From Nocardia brasiliensis (GTDB taxonomy: Bacteria > Actinomycetota > Actinomycetes > Mycobacteriales > Mycobacteriaceae): a DNA stretch of 64,000 nucleotides. The translations under genes and the position numbers were made by a program. Shown in pieces: positions 18,745-27,549 of this stretch (its first letter is position 1; the number at the start of each line of letters is the position of its first letter). The stretch lies in NCBI RefSeq assembly GCF_011801125.1, contig NZ_CP046171.1:930001-994000 (forward strand), written 5' to 3'. The notes under the pieces were generated by a model that was not told the DNA's origin, made no database searches, and saw only the letters and a program-made list of their open reading frames with translations.

Positions 18745-19950
18745 GTGCGGGCGTATCGGGTGGTTCTGGCGAGCGCGGCGGTGCGCAATGTTCTCCTGCT
18801 CGGATCCCTGGTCCGAATTCCGTTCTTCGCGGGAGCCGTGCTGCTGGCGTTGCATGTGGTGCAGACGCTGGACGGGTCGTATGCGCAGGCCGGGGCGCTG
18901 AGCACGGTGGTCACCGTGTGCATCGCGCTCAGTGGACCGTGGCGGGGCAGGCTGCTCGACCGGTTCGGGTTGCGGCGCACGATTCTGCCGTCCATCGTGA
19001 TCGAGGCGGTGTGCTGGTCGATCGCGCCGTTCGTCGACTATGTCCCGCTGCTGATTCTGACCGCGATCGCCGGATTGTTCAGCGTCCCGATATTTTCCGT
19101 GGTCCGCCAGGCGGTGATCGCGGCGACCACCGAGCAGAATCGGCAGCCCGCGCTCGCGTTGGAGGCGGTATCGGTGGAGGCCGCGTTCATGGTCGGCCCG
19201 ATCATCGGCGTCGCCGCCGCGGGCATCTGGTCCACGACGATCGTATTGTTCTGTGCGCAAATGGGTCTCGTGCTCGCCGGCGTGCTGCTGTGGATCATGA
19301 ATCCGCCGCTGCGTTCCGCTGACCCCGCGGCCGAGGCGGCGGCGATACCGCGGCGCAGCTGGTTCCGAGTCGAGTTCGTCGCGCTGTGTATCGGTGCGAG
19401 CGTTGCCATTTCGGTGCTCGCCGCGAGCGAGTTGACCTTCGTCTCCGCGATGCGCGAGTTCGACGCGCAGCAGTGGCTCGGCATCGTCCTGGCCATCTGG
19501 GGTCTGGGGTCGATTATCGGTGGGCTCGTCTATGGCGCCCTGCACCGTCCGATCTCGACGTATCTGCTGCTGTTCGGCCTCGGCGTGGTCACCCTGCCGA
19601 TGGCCTTCGCGGTCGGCCCGATCTCGCTGGCCATCACCGGTCTCATCGCGGGCGTGTTCTGCGCGCCGACCGTCACCGCCTCGCTCGATCAGGTCAGCCG
19701 CATCGTCCCCGAGGGCGGCCGCGGCGAAGCCATCGGCTGGCACGGTGCCGCCCTCACCCTCGGCAACGGCATCGGCAGCTCCCTCGCCGGCCTGGCCATC
19801 GACGCGGGCGGCTTCGCCGCGGGTTTCGCCGCCGCCGCCCTCCTCGGCATCGCCCTCGGCGCGGGCCTGGCCCTCCTGGTCCGCCTCATGAACCGCCGCA
19901 ACCCCACCCCCGCAAACGACCCCACGCCGGTCAGCGAAATCGCATCCTGA
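18745..19950 (+). CDS. MFS-family permease
   Basis: A protein of about 401 residues with some 11-12 hydrophobic segments. The MFS loop 2-3 motif appears as GPWRGRLLDRFGLRRT near residue 55. The segments GPIIGVAAAG and GNGIGSSLAGLAIDAGG match drug/sugar-type facilitators. Substrate unknown. The start is uncertain: GTG 18745 puts the first membrane helix 10 residues in, but no good ribosome site is seen. The C-terminal tail is cytoplasmic and ends 24 bp before a convergent TA-like pair. Confidence 0.78.
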   Translation: MRAYRVVLASAAVRNVLLLGSLVRIPFFAGAVLLALHVVQTLDGSYAQAGALSTVVTVCIALSGPWRGRLLDRFGLRRTILPSIVIEAVCWSIAPFVDYVPLLILTAIAGLFSVPIFSVVRQAVIAATTEQNRQPALALEAVSVEAAFMVGPIIGVAAAGIWSTTIVLFCAQMGLVLAGVLLWIMNPPLRSADPAAEAAAIPRRSWFRVEFVALCIGASVAISVLAASELTFVSAMREFDAQQWLGIVLAIWGLGSIIGGLVYGALHRPISTYLLLFGLGVVTLPMAFAVGPISLAITGLIAGVFCAPTVTASLDQVSRIVPEGGRGEAIGWHGAALTLGNGIGSSLAGLAIDAGGFAAGFAAAALLGIALGAGLALLVRLMNRRNPTPANDPTPVSEIAS

Positions 19951-19973
19951 ATCTCTACGCGGCTGCTACGCAA

Positions 19974-20237
19974 TCAGCCGAGGTCGCCGATCCACTGGAT
20001 CATGAGCAGATGGACCTCGCGGCGTTGTTCTACGACGAGGTAGGTCGCGAGTCCTTCTTGGTGCACCCCGAACGGCAGCGTTCGTACCGGTGCATCGGGA
20101 TTCGCGCGGTTGACCGAATCGCCGCTCCACGGGCTGACTTCGAGGGTGACTCGCAGCTCCGCGAACGAGGCAAGTGCGGGTATCGGGAGGGCTGCGATTT
20201 GTTGAGCTACGTCAGGGTCGTTCTCAACTCTGTACAC
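19974..20237 (-). CDS. small toxin-like protein downstream of DUF6247
   Basis: An 87-residue protein with N-terminal DVAQQIAALPIPALASFAELRVTLEVSPWSG and C-terminal EGLATYLVVEQRREVHLLMIQWIGDLG. The length, the helical start and the beta-strand end carrying aromatic and charged residues resemble RelE/ParE-type toxins. The GTG start at 20237 directly follows the stop of the DUF6247 gene (TAG GTG). The pairing with an antitoxin-like partner supports a TA module; toxicity is inference. Confidence 0.6.
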   Translation of the reverse strand: MYRVENDPDVAQQIAALPIPALASFAELRVTLEVSPWSGDSVNRANPDAPVRTLPFGVHQEGLATYLVVEQRREVHLLMIQWIGDLG

Positions 20238-20567
20238 CTACATGCCGGCTTTGGCGCGGGTGACTTCCAGCGGTTCGTCTTCGGGGATCGCGGCACCCGT
20301 GATCAGCTCGGCCGCTTTACGCACGACGTTGCGATAGTTTTCGCGGTCGCTTTGCAGAAGTGCGGTGCGCCGCCAGAGTTCGAGGGTGCGGAAGAGTTCG
20401 GTCAGATCGAGGCTCTTCCGGGCATCGACAAGGGCCTGCTCGTACGCGCTGTCGAACTCCGCGCGGTCGGTGGGCAGTAGCGCCGAGCGAATGTCCTGGG
20501 GCGACGCGCCGGGGCGCAGTGGGTGTCCACTGCTCGGCTGTTCGTCGTAGGCATAGGTGGCGGTCAT
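20238..20567 (-). CDS. DUF6247-family protein, probable antitoxin-like partner
   Basis: A 109-residue protein that fits the actinobacterial DUF6247 family: LRPGASPQDIRSALLPTDRAEFDSAYEQAL, then LDLTELFRTLELWRRTALL and a C-terminal helix. Such proteins are commonly encoded directly in front of a short toxin-like protein, as here. ATG 20567 is preceded by GGTGG. It has no obvious HTH, so it may act by protein contact. Confidence 0.65.
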   Translation of the reverse strand: MTATYAYDEQPSSGHPLRPGASPQDIRSALLPTDRAEFDSAYEQALVDARKSLDLTELFRTLELWRRTALLQSDRENYRNVVRKAAELITGAAIPEDEPLEVTRAKAGM

Positions 20568-20656
20568 GCCACCAACGATAGCTGGACGTCGATGGTTATC
20601 ACGGGTTGTGGCTCTCCAGACCTGGGGTTCTGGTGGGTTTGGTTCGGGTCTTGCGT

Positions 20657-20666
20657 TATACGTATA
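20657..20666. promoter_or_regulatory. TATACGTATA palindrome upstream of the MMPL remnant
   Basis: A perfect 10-bp palindrome about 35 bp in front of the first recognisable MMPL codons. The same TATACG half-site builds two palindromes at 22333-22384, so it is probably an operator of the same regulator. Confidence 0.45.
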
Positions 20667-20690
20667 CACCTACTTATACAGGCGGAGCCG

Positions 20691-21661
20691 AAGGGGGCGC
20701 GCTTCGCCGCGATCGGTGCGGCGCTGGGGCGGCGTCCCGCCGCGTTCGCGCTGGCCTCGGTGGTCTGCTCGTCGCGCTCGGCATTCTCGCCGTCGGATTC
20801 AACCCGACCTTCGACCTGACCTCCGGCTCGACGTCGGACGCCTCCGAATCGGTGGTCTACAACAAGGAATTGCTCAAGGGCATGCCCGCCGGCGCGACGC
20901 AGCCTTCGCATGTCCTGCTCCGCTCCGATGGCGCTTTGACGGCCGAGCAGCTCACGACCTTCCGCTCGGCGCTGACCGAGGTGCCCGGCGTCGGACAGGT
21001 GGGCGAGCCGCGGTTGTCCCAGGACCGGGCGATCGCCGACTTCCAGGACGCGATGAATCGGGACTACCTGATCGTGTTCCCGGTGGCCGCGATTCTGATC
21101 ATGGTCGTGCCCGGGCTGTTGCCCCGCAGCCTCGTCGCACCGTGGTATCTGATGGTCTCGGTGTTCCTCGGCTTCGCCGCGACGCTGGGGGCGGCGGTGC
21201 TGGTCTTCCAGCACATCCAGGGGAACTCGGGACTGATCTTCACCTTGCCGTTGATCATGTATCTGTTCGTGGTCGCGCTCGGCACGGACTACAACATCCT
21301 GATGGCCGCCCGGCTGCGCGAGGAAGCGCGTGCCGGAAACGACCCGAAGCAGGCTGCGGCGTTGAGCCTTCGGCATACCGGGCCGACGGTGGCCGCGGCG
21401 GGGGTGATGCTGGCGGGCAACAATGTGCTCGCGCAGATGGGCTTCGCCATCTCGGTCGGTATCGGTATCGCCGCGTTCGTGATGGCGATGTTCTTCACCC
21501 CGGCGTTGACGGCGCTGCTCGGACATCGTGCCTGGTGGTCGGGGCACGGAGATGAAAAGCCCGGTGGTGCTGAACAATCCGGCGGTGTCGACGCACCCTC
21601 GGTTCGGGTGGACGCACCTGCGGGCAGCGGGCCCGCGAACGCGGGAGAACTGCGGCAATAG
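20691..21661 (+). pseudogene. decayed MMPL/RND-type transporter, C-terminal half only
   Basis: Recognisable as the second half of an MMPL transporter: GFNPTFDLTSGSTSDASESVVY, IFPVAA-like FPVAAILIM, RSLVAPWYLMVSVFLGFAATLG, FVVALGTDYNILMAARLREEAR and FAISVGIGIAAFVMAMFFTPAL. Four lesions are visible. The N-terminal half is absent. A 1-base loss near 20765 splits GRRPAAFALASVV from LLVALGILAVGF into different frames. The periplasmic loop after RLSQD is shortened by an in-frame deletion. Several residues before AGNNVLAQMG in a membrane helix are missing. The remaining long frame is still open, so decay may be recent, but a working transporter is unlikely. Confidence 0.85.
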
Positions 21662-21674
21662 CCGAAATAGCAAG

Positions 21675-21705
21675 GGCCGCCCGCCGGTTGGTCCGGCTGG
21701 CGGCC
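21675..21705. terminator. bidirectional hairpin terminator
   Basis: A 13-bp stem with one mismatch (21675-21687 with 21693-21705) and a 5-base loop, placed between the ends of the MMPL remnant and the convergent gene at 21714. Confidence 0.65.
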
Positions 21706-21713
21706 GCTGTTGT

Positions 21714-22256
21714 TCAGTGGTGGGCTGATCCAGCCGCCAATTTCGCGAGAGTATCGCGCAGCAGGCCGGGTACCAGGCTGCGATGTACGGCGGACAGCCG
21801 CGTCCAGAGCGATGCCGCGATCGGCCGGTCGTATCGGATGACCGTGACCAGCGTGACCTGGTCCTGCTCGAGTTTCAGGATCAGCTGTCCGGTCAGCATC
21901 CAGGAGCGCGCCTCGAGCCGGATCCAATCGTCGCCGTGCCCCACGATCCGCCACCCGGCGATATGCGCGGAGGATCGCCGCCACGCGAGCCGCATGCCGA
22001 GCAGCACGCGCCAGATGAATTGGCCGCCAAGTCCTGCGACGTCCTCGAACGCCGCGTGCGCCCATCGGTCGGGGGACCAGGCCGGACCCGCGTCGGTGAG
22101 CATGGTGAAGGTGTCCAGGTAGTCGGCGCCGGTGAGCGTGACGAGCTGGTGCAGCGCTTCGGGAATGTCGTGGAGCTCGATCACCGTCGGCTCGGATTCG
22201 CGTGCGGCCGAATACTTTCGGTCGCCGATGGGGGAGGTGGTGGACTGTTTCGACAC
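21714..22256 (-). CDS. DUF2867-like/SRPBCC-type protein of unknown function
   Basis: A 180-residue soluble protein. Segments such as WSPDRWAHAAFEDVAGLGG, FIWRVLLGMRL, GDDWIRLEARSWMLTGQLILKLE and VTVIRYDRPIAASLWTRLSAVHRSLVPGLLRDTL suit the DUF2867-type lipid-binding-like fold; I am not certain of the family. Start GTG 22256 has AAGGAGCC before it. Two TATACG palindromes lie 77-128 bp upstream and match the one before the convergent MMPL remnant, so both were probably controlled together. Confidence 0.6.
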   Translation of the reverse strand: MSKQSTTSPIGDRKYSAARESEPTVIELHDIPEALHQLVTLTGADYLDTFTMLTDAGPAWSPDRWAHAAFEDVAGLGGQFIWRVLLGMRLAWRRSSAHIAGWRIVGHGDDWIRLEARSWMLTGQLILKLEQDQVTLVTVIRYDRPIAASLWTRLSAVHRSLVPGLLRDTLAKLAAGSAHH

Positions 22257-22332
22257 GGCAGGCTCCTTCGACTGCGTACGCCGTTTCCAGCGTCGGTGAC
22301 GTGGTCGGTCTGCGGGAACCGGACCCTGCCAT

Positions 22333-22384
22333 CTATACGGCTACGTATAGATCGAGGGTAGCCCGCGATATACGGTGCCGTATA
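22333..22384. promoter_or_regulatory. two TATACG palindromes, probable operators
   Basis: CTATACG-GCTA-CGTATAG (22333-22350) and TATACGG-TG-CCGTATA (22369-22384), each with perfect 7-bp arms. They lie upstream of the DUF2867-like gene. No TetR-type gene for them is seen next door. Confidence 0.6.
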
Positions 22385-22527
22385 GATGGTGTGATCGAAC
22401 TATCGCGGTGCGCGCCGAAACGCACCTTCGTGACTTCACCTACTTGCGGCGAACTGCTGAAACTGTCTGCGCGGATGCGGAAAAGGGTGCGCGGTATGCG
22501 GTGGTGGCGGGCGCGCGGCGTCCGGTG

Positions 22528-25287
22528 TCAGCCGCTGATCGCGTAGGGCCTGCGGACCTTCATGGCCGCTTCGACCGCGCGATCGACGGCGGCGCGGGAC
22601 ACACCCACCTCGTTGGCGATGCCCGGGGTCGCCCACGCCTCGTCGGCGAGGCGGAGGATCTCCGCGAGCTGGGCGGCGGAGAGATTCGACATGCGCCGTC
22701 GCACGATTTCATGGGCGATCACGGCGATTTCGTTGTCCTCGTCGAACTCGTCCTCGTCCTCGAACATCGCGGGCTCGGGTTCGGGCTCGATCGGGCGGCG
22801 GGCGACGGTGCCGCTCGGTGCGACGTGGGCGCGCGGCCCGGGTGCCTCGGCTGGTTCATCGAGGACCAACTGCTCGCTCTCGGCCGCCGCGGCACGCGTC
22901 TCGTCGGAGGCGACGGACTTCTGGCGAGCGGCAGGTTTGGACGTGCCCGAGATCGCCTGAGCGACGCGGTCGGCGATGGTTTCAGCGGCTTTCCTGATGG
23001 GGTCACCAGGGTGAGGCTCTTCGGGATCGTCGCCGCGCGGCGCATCGGTGGTGGGCTCGTTCATCGGCGCAACCGCGCCGCCGGGCTCGGTCTGCTCCCG
23101 AGCCACCTCGTGCATCGGAAACAGCGGAATAGCATGCCCATTCACCCCACCATGCCCATTCCCTCGCCCCTCACCATTGGTGAGCGGCTTCCCACTGGGC
23201 GAACCGGCCCGTCCGCTGACAGCATGCCCGTTGGTTACGGCATGTCCGTTGGTCGTGGCGTGCCCGTTGGTCGTGGCAGGGCCGCTAGCTGAGGCATGAC
23301 TGTCGGTCGCGGGGCGGTCGTTGGTCTGGGCTCGGCTGTTGCTCCGGGTCTGGTCCGGAAGCGAGTCCTGCGAGTCCCGCTGGCCGAATGAAGAGGACTG
23401 TGCGGCATGGCCGTTGATCGGATGCGTTGCTTGCACGGGGCGGGTTTCGGCCGGACGGGTGTACCCGTTTGTCGGGGTGCAAGCGTTTCCGTTGACGGTG
23501 GGGCGGGGCGACTCGTTCAGGTGGCCCGGCATCTCGTATCCATCGGTCTTGCGAATAGCGTGCCCGTTGTGCGCGGGACCGGCAGACTCGGTCGGGTCAG
23601 CCGTCGGTTGCTCCGCGGCGGCCGAGAGACCTTGGGTCGCCTGCGCACTGGCGTCTTGGCTATTGGGAAGTGTGGGTGTTTCGCCTGCGCCATCGGTCGA
23701 GAAGTCCCGCGTGTCGGAGAGGGTCGCCTCGAACGCGAATCGTCGGGGCTGGCCGTCCTCGTCCGATCCGGCGTGCTCGACGTACCCGTTGGTGGGTGCG
23801 TGCTCGTCGGTATCGCGCTGCACGCGACCGTCGTTTGCAGTAGATGTCGGCAGTGGGTAGCCGTCGGCGGACGAAAGACCGTGGACTGCCCAGCCATTGG
23901 TGGTGGAACCGGTGGACGCGTGGCCGAACGGCCGCCCGTTGCTCGTGGGCAGGGTCTGTCCATTGACCGTGGAAACCGCGTGCCCGTTGCTCGACCGGGT
24001 GGCGGTCGGGCTCGTGGGCGGCTGGTGGTTGTCGACGGAGACGTCCTGTGCCGCAGCGCTGTTGGCGGCGGCATCGGCGTAGTCGCGCTGCTGCTCACCG
24101 TGCACCGCATGACCGTTGGTCACCGAGGGGCCTGCCGTGGCGGTCGAAAGCCCCGGAACCTCACGGCCGTTGGTCGCCGGTTCTGCGGAGGTGGTGGTCT
24201 GGTCCAGGGTCTGCCGGTCTGCCGCGGGCCGGGAGAGTTCGTTCCCTGCCCGCATTGCTCGCTCGTCGGCAGCGGTTCCGGCCGCGCGCACGCTGTATCC
24301 GGCCGTGGCGGCGGCGGGCGAAGTCGGTAGCGAATCGTCCTTGCGCACGCCCTGTCCGCTGACACGCTGGTCGTCCACCGGGGTCTCCCCGCGCAGCAGC
24401 GGATCTGGCGCCGCCAACTGTCCGCTCGGCGCGGAAGGGTCGGTGCGCGCGGGCAACCACGCGAGATCATCGGGCGCCTCGACGGTGTATCCGCGTTCGA
24501 CCGGTCGCCGCACCGTCGTCGGCTCGGCGTCGACCACGGCGGCCCCGTCGATGAGCAGTGCGTAGCGGGCCGAAACCCAGGCGTGCAACCAGATCACGAC
24601 GCCGACCATCACGGGGGCGATCGCGTACTCCGCGGCCTTTCCGTAGGAGCCGGCGGTCAGATGCGGGCCCGCGTTGAGTGCGATGGTGGTGCCGAGCAAC
24701 GCGGTCTCGAAGAACACCACCTTGCCGCGGGCGAGTTCGCGGCCCCAGCGGGCGGCGGTGGTGGCGGCGACCATGATGGTGATGATCGGGATCGAGATCA
24801 TCGCCTCGATGCCGTAGCTCAACCAGTACAGCGGATCGGACATGTCGCCGCTCGGCACCAGGTTGTGCTGCACGTTGACCCCGGCCCACACCATGCCGAG
24901 CACGACCACCGCGATCAGTGCGCGCGAGGACCATTCGGCGCGCCGGTACAGCTGGGCGAGCCGGGCGTCCTGGCTCGACACCCGCCTGCGCGCGGCCAGT
25001 GCGCGCCGATGCCATCGGGCGTCGTCCTCGTCGGAGCGGCGAATGCGGGCCGCGGTGCGCCGGTCGCGCCGCTCCGCCGCCAGCTCGGCTTCGACAGCTT
25101 GTTTGCGCTGCTTACGTCGTTGCGCTCGAACCCATTCCGCGAGTTCTCGTTCCGCGGCGATCTCGTCCTCGGACAACACCTCGAACAGTGCCGCGTCGTA
25201 TTGCAGGGGCAACTTGCCGCGAGCGGTTTCGACCCGCTGCGCCAACGCGGCGATTTCGGAACTGCCGGTCGATTGTTCGTCGCGCAT
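22528..25287 (-). CDS. 919-residue membrane protein with NGHA repeats and C-terminal HTH-like end
   Basis: Not assigned to a known family with confidence. Residues 1-110 are charged and probably coiled-coil (RRKQRKQAVEAELAAERRDRR). Residues about 117-250 hold four hydrophobic segments, reminiscent of DUF2637/SpdB-type membrane proteins of actinomycete plasmids and integrative elements. Residues about 250-740 are low complexity, rich in Thr, Ser, Asn, Gly and His, with eight exact NGHA tetrapeptides and many NGx variants; three copies stand in a row (TTNGHA-TTNGHA-VTNGHA). An acidic stretch (EDEDEFDEDNE) precedes a helix-turn-helix-like end, AEILRLADEAWATPGIANEVGVSRAAVDRAVEA. This could link a membrane anchor to DNA or a partner. 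No transfer genes are nearby. Confidence 0.7.
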   Translation of the reverse strand: MRDEQSTGSSEIAALAQRVETARGKLPLQYDAALFEVLSEDEIAAERELAEWVRAQRRKQRKQAVEAELAAERRDRRTAARIRRSDEDDARWHRRALAARRRVSSQDARLAQLYRRAEWSSRALIAVVVLGMVWAGVNVQHNLVPSGDMSDPLYWLSYGIEAMISIPIITIMVAATTAARWGRELARGKVVFFETALLGTTIALNAGPHLTAGSYGKAAEYAIAPVMVGVVIWLHAWVSARYALLIDGAAVVDAEPTTVRRPVERGYTVEAPDDLAWLPARTDPSAPSGQLAAPDPLLRGETPVDDQRVSGQGVRKDDSLPTSPAAATAGYSVRAAGTAADERAMRAGNELSRPAADRQTLDQTTTSAEPATNGREVPGLSTATAGPSVTNGHAVHGEQQRDYADAAANSAAAQDVSVDNHQPPTSPTATRSSNGHAVSTVNGQTLPTSNGRPFGHASTGSTTNGWAVHGLSSADGYPLPTSTANDGRVQRDTDEHAPTNGYVEHAGSDEDGQPRRFAFEATLSDTRDFSTDGAGETPTLPNSQDASAQATQGLSAAAEQPTADPTESAGPAHNGHAIRKTDGYEMPGHLNESPRPTVNGNACTPTNGYTRPAETRPVQATHPINGHAAQSSSFGQRDSQDSLPDQTRSNSRAQTNDRPATDSHASASGPATTNGHATTNGHAVTNGHAVSGRAGSPSGKPLTNGEGRGNGHGGVNGHAIPLFPMHEVAREQTEPGGAVAPMNEPTTDAPRGDDPEEPHPGDPIRKAAETIADRVAQAISGTSKPAARQKSVASDETRAAAAESEQLVLDEPAEAPGPRAHVAPSGTVARRPIEPEPEPAMFEDEDEFDEDNEIAVIAHEIVRRRMSNLSAAQLAEILRLADEAWATPGIANEVGVSRAAVDRAVEAAMKVRRPYAISG

Positions 25288-25572
25288 CGCGAGCCTTCCC
25301 GGAGCAGATCGTGCAGCAGACCTACTTGCTCGAACGTATGTGTGATCGGAGTGAGACTAAACCTGGCACAGGCCGAGGTCAACGCCGACGCTCGAAAACA
25401 TGTGCGAAATAATTTGCACCGGAAACTCGCTCGGAGGAAAGGTCCGGGTAAACCCACCTTTCACTCCCGACACACCGTTTCGAGCAACACGCCGGTATCG
25501 CCGGCGGCGATATGGCCACGGCGACGGCTGAGGAATTGCGCTGAGTGGTGGTCGATTTCGACGAGCCGGAGC

Positions 25573-26316
25573 TCAGGTGAGGGTGGTGTGCCACACGATG
25601 GCGGCCGCGAGCGCGCCCGCGCCGTTGACCGACCAGTGCAGTGCGATCGGGGCGAGCAGGCTGCCGCTGCGGCGACGCAGCCAGGTGAAGACCACGCCCG
25701 CCGCGGCGGTGGCGAGTACGGCGAGCGCGATGCCCGCGATCTGTCCGGCGACGCCGCCGCCGACGAACCCGGTCAGCCCGCGATTGCTGCTGGTGAGACC
25801 CAGCGAGGAGGCGATGTGCCACAGGCCGAACAGCAGTGAACCCGCCGCGAACACCCCACGTGCGCCGTAGACCCGGTCGAGCGTGCCGTGCAGTACCCCG
25901 CGGAACGCCAGCTCCTCCGGTATCACCGTCTGCAGTGGGATGACGATCATCGAGGCGATCAGCGCGCCGGAGATGGTGGCGTAGCGATCGGCCAGAAAGA
26001 ACGGCCGGGTGATCGGCAGTGCCGCGCCGATGGCGACCGCGGCGAGCACCACGCCCACGGCGCCGAGCGCGTAGAGCGTGCCGCGTTTCCATTGCCGCGG
26101 CGAAAGCCCCAGTTCGTGCCAGTGCAGCCCGCGCCTGCGCATCAGTGCCAGCAGCACCACGGCGGCGACGGGCACGGTCACGATGCTCGCCCACGCGGTG
26201 GTGAAGTGGGCGATGAGATTGGTGCCCGCCAGCGCGAGAACGACAACCGCCACATCGATATAGGCATGCGTCTTGTGGCGGGGCGTGGCCTCGTCCGCGA
26301 GTTCCGGTGCGAGCAT
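25573..26316 (-). CDS. CPBP-family intramembrane metalloprotease
   Basis: A 247-residue membrane protein of the CPBP (CAAX protease/bacteriocin-processing, Abi) family. The metal-binding motifs are EELAFRG (residues 134-140), FGLWH (His167) and HWSVN (His227), all inside hydrophobic segments. Such proteases cleave membrane peptides; the substrate is unknown. Starts possible at ATG 26316 or ATG 26364; 26316 is used because the conserved membrane core begins soon after, but neither has a well-spaced ribosome site. It follows the pseudouridine synthase gene but is separated from it by two terminators. Confidence 0.8.
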   Translation of the reverse strand: MLAPELADEATPRHKTHAYIDVAVVVLALAGTNLIAHFTTAWASIVTVPVAAVVLLALMRRRGLHWHELGLSPRQWKRGTLYALGAVGVVLAAVAIGAALPITRPFFLADRYATISGALIASMIVIPLQTVIPEELAFRGVLHGTLDRVYGARGVFAAGSLLFGLWHIASSLGLTSSNRGLTGFVGGGVAGQIAGIALAVLATAAAGVVFTWLRRRSGSLLAPIALHWSVNGAGALAAAIVWHTTLT

Positions 26317-26464
26317 CCCGCCTAGTGTACGGATGGTCGCCGAGGGTGCTGATCGATCGGTCATTTGTGGGCGGTCTACCCGAATTCTCCCGATCCACCG
26401 GTCCGCGCGTGTGGCCGCTACTCGCGCGCTAGTCTGACTGGAACTCGTTTCAATTGAGTGGACC

Positions 26465-26499
26465 ACGTCCGGCGCGGCTCGAGCCACCGCGCCGGACGT
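26465..26499 (-). terminator. perfect 13-bp hairpin, first of a tandem pair
   Basis: ACGTCCGGCGCGG pairs with its exact complement (26465-26477 with 26487-26499) around a 9-base loop, just after the pseudouridine synthase stop. No long T run is present, as is usual in high-GC genomes. Confidence 0.7.
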
Positions 26500-26501
26500 C
26501 C

Positions 26502-26534
26502 GGGCCGGCTGACCACCAGTGCGTCAGCCGGCCC
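26502..26534 (-). terminator. perfect 12-bp hairpin at the end of the pseudouridine synthase gene
   Basis: GGGCCGGCTGAC (26502-26513) pairs with 26523-26534 around a 9-base loop. It covers the stop codon of the pseudouridine synthase gene and lies two bases from the next hairpin. Confidence 0.65.
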
Positions 26535-27459
26535 ACCCCGCCGGATCGGTCCATGCCTGCAACGTGCGGGTGGTCTCGAACCGACGCGGCGCGCCGGTGA
26601 TCGGATCGGTGAATTCCAGTGTCGCGGCGAGCAACTGCAACGGGCGGGTGAAGTCGTCGACCGGTTTGTCGGTGAGCACCGGATAGAAATCGTCGCCGAG
26701 GATCGGGATGCCGAGGCTGTTCATGTGCAGGCGCAGCTGGTGGGTGCGGCCGGTGTGTGGGCGGAGCCGATAGCGGCCGAGACCGTCGCGGTGCTCGAGC
26801 AGCTCGATCGCGGTCTCGGCGTTCGGCTCCCCCGCGACCTCCTGCGCCGCGAGCACGTGCTTCTCCTTCACGATTCGGCTGCGTACGACCCGCGGCAGCG
26901 TCAGCGTGGGGTTGTAAGGAGCGATCGCCTCGTATTCCTTGCGCACCGTGCGCTTGTGGAACATCGTCTGATACGCCCCGCGCCGGGCCGGATCGATGAC
27001 GAACAGCACCAGTCCCGCGGTGACCCGATCGAGCCGATGCGCCGGGATCAACTCCGGCAGATCGAGCTCGCGGCGCAACCGCACCAGCGCGGTCTGCAGG
27101 ATGTGCTGCCCGCGCGGGATCGTCGCGAGAAAGTGCGGCTTGTCCACCACCAGTAGCGTCTCGTCGCGGTGCACGATGGTGATCTCGAACGGCACCTCCG
27201 TCTCGACGGGCAGGTCGCGGTGGAACCACACGGCTCCGCCGGGCAGATACGGCGCGTCGGGTGCGATCGGACCGTCGAGATCGACGATCTCGCCGTTGCG
27301 CAGCAGCTCATCGATGCGGGCCGGATCCACCCGGGGCAGTCGGTGCACCAGGTGGTCGCGAATCGTCGCCCAGTCGCCGTCCTCCGGCAGCCGGAGCCGG
27401 GCCGGGTCAAGGCCGTGCCGCTTGGGCAACGGCGGTTGTTGCCGCCTTCTCATCGGCAT
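26524..27459 (-). CDS. RluA-family RNA pseudouridine synthase
   Basis: A 311-residue synthase that isomerises uridine in rRNA or tRNA. The catalytic aspartate is Asp144 in HRLDRVTAGL, and the family end motif is RPHTGRTHQLRLHM near residue 233. An N-terminal S4-like region is only weakly visible (VDPARIDELLRNGEIVDLDG). The usual RluA length is about 220-330. The RNA target cannot be read from the sequence. Start ATG 27459, with ATG 27453 as alternative. Confidence 0.88.
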   Translation of the reverse strand: MPMRRRQQPPLPKRHGLDPARLRLPEDGDWATIRDHLVHRLPRVDPARIDELLRNGEIVDLDGPIAPDAPYLPGGAVWFHRDLPVETEVPFEITIVHRDETLLVVDKPHFLATIPRGQHILQTALVRLRRELDLPELIPAHRLDRVTAGLVLFVIDPARRGAYQTMFHKRTVRKEYEAIAPYNPTLTLPRVVRSRIVKEKHVLAAQEVAGEPNAETAIELLEHRDGLGRYRLRPHTGRTHQLRLHMNSLGIPILGDDFYPVLTDKPVDDFTRPLQLLAATLEFTDPITGAPRRFETTRTLQAWTDPAGWAG

Positions 27460-27549
27460 CGACCCTAGGCCCTGTCCCGTGCGTCCCTTCCGGCGGCTTG
27501 GGAGACAAGGCCAAGTCGTCGTGGTTTTCCGGGAGTTCCGCAGGCGGGC

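Noticed and set aside
22528..25287. The NGHA repeat region as a CRISPR array or tandem DNA repeat element
   Set aside because: Spacing is irregular, the repeat units are only about 18 bp with many variants, and the reading frame stays open with protein-level repetition, so it is a coding repeat.
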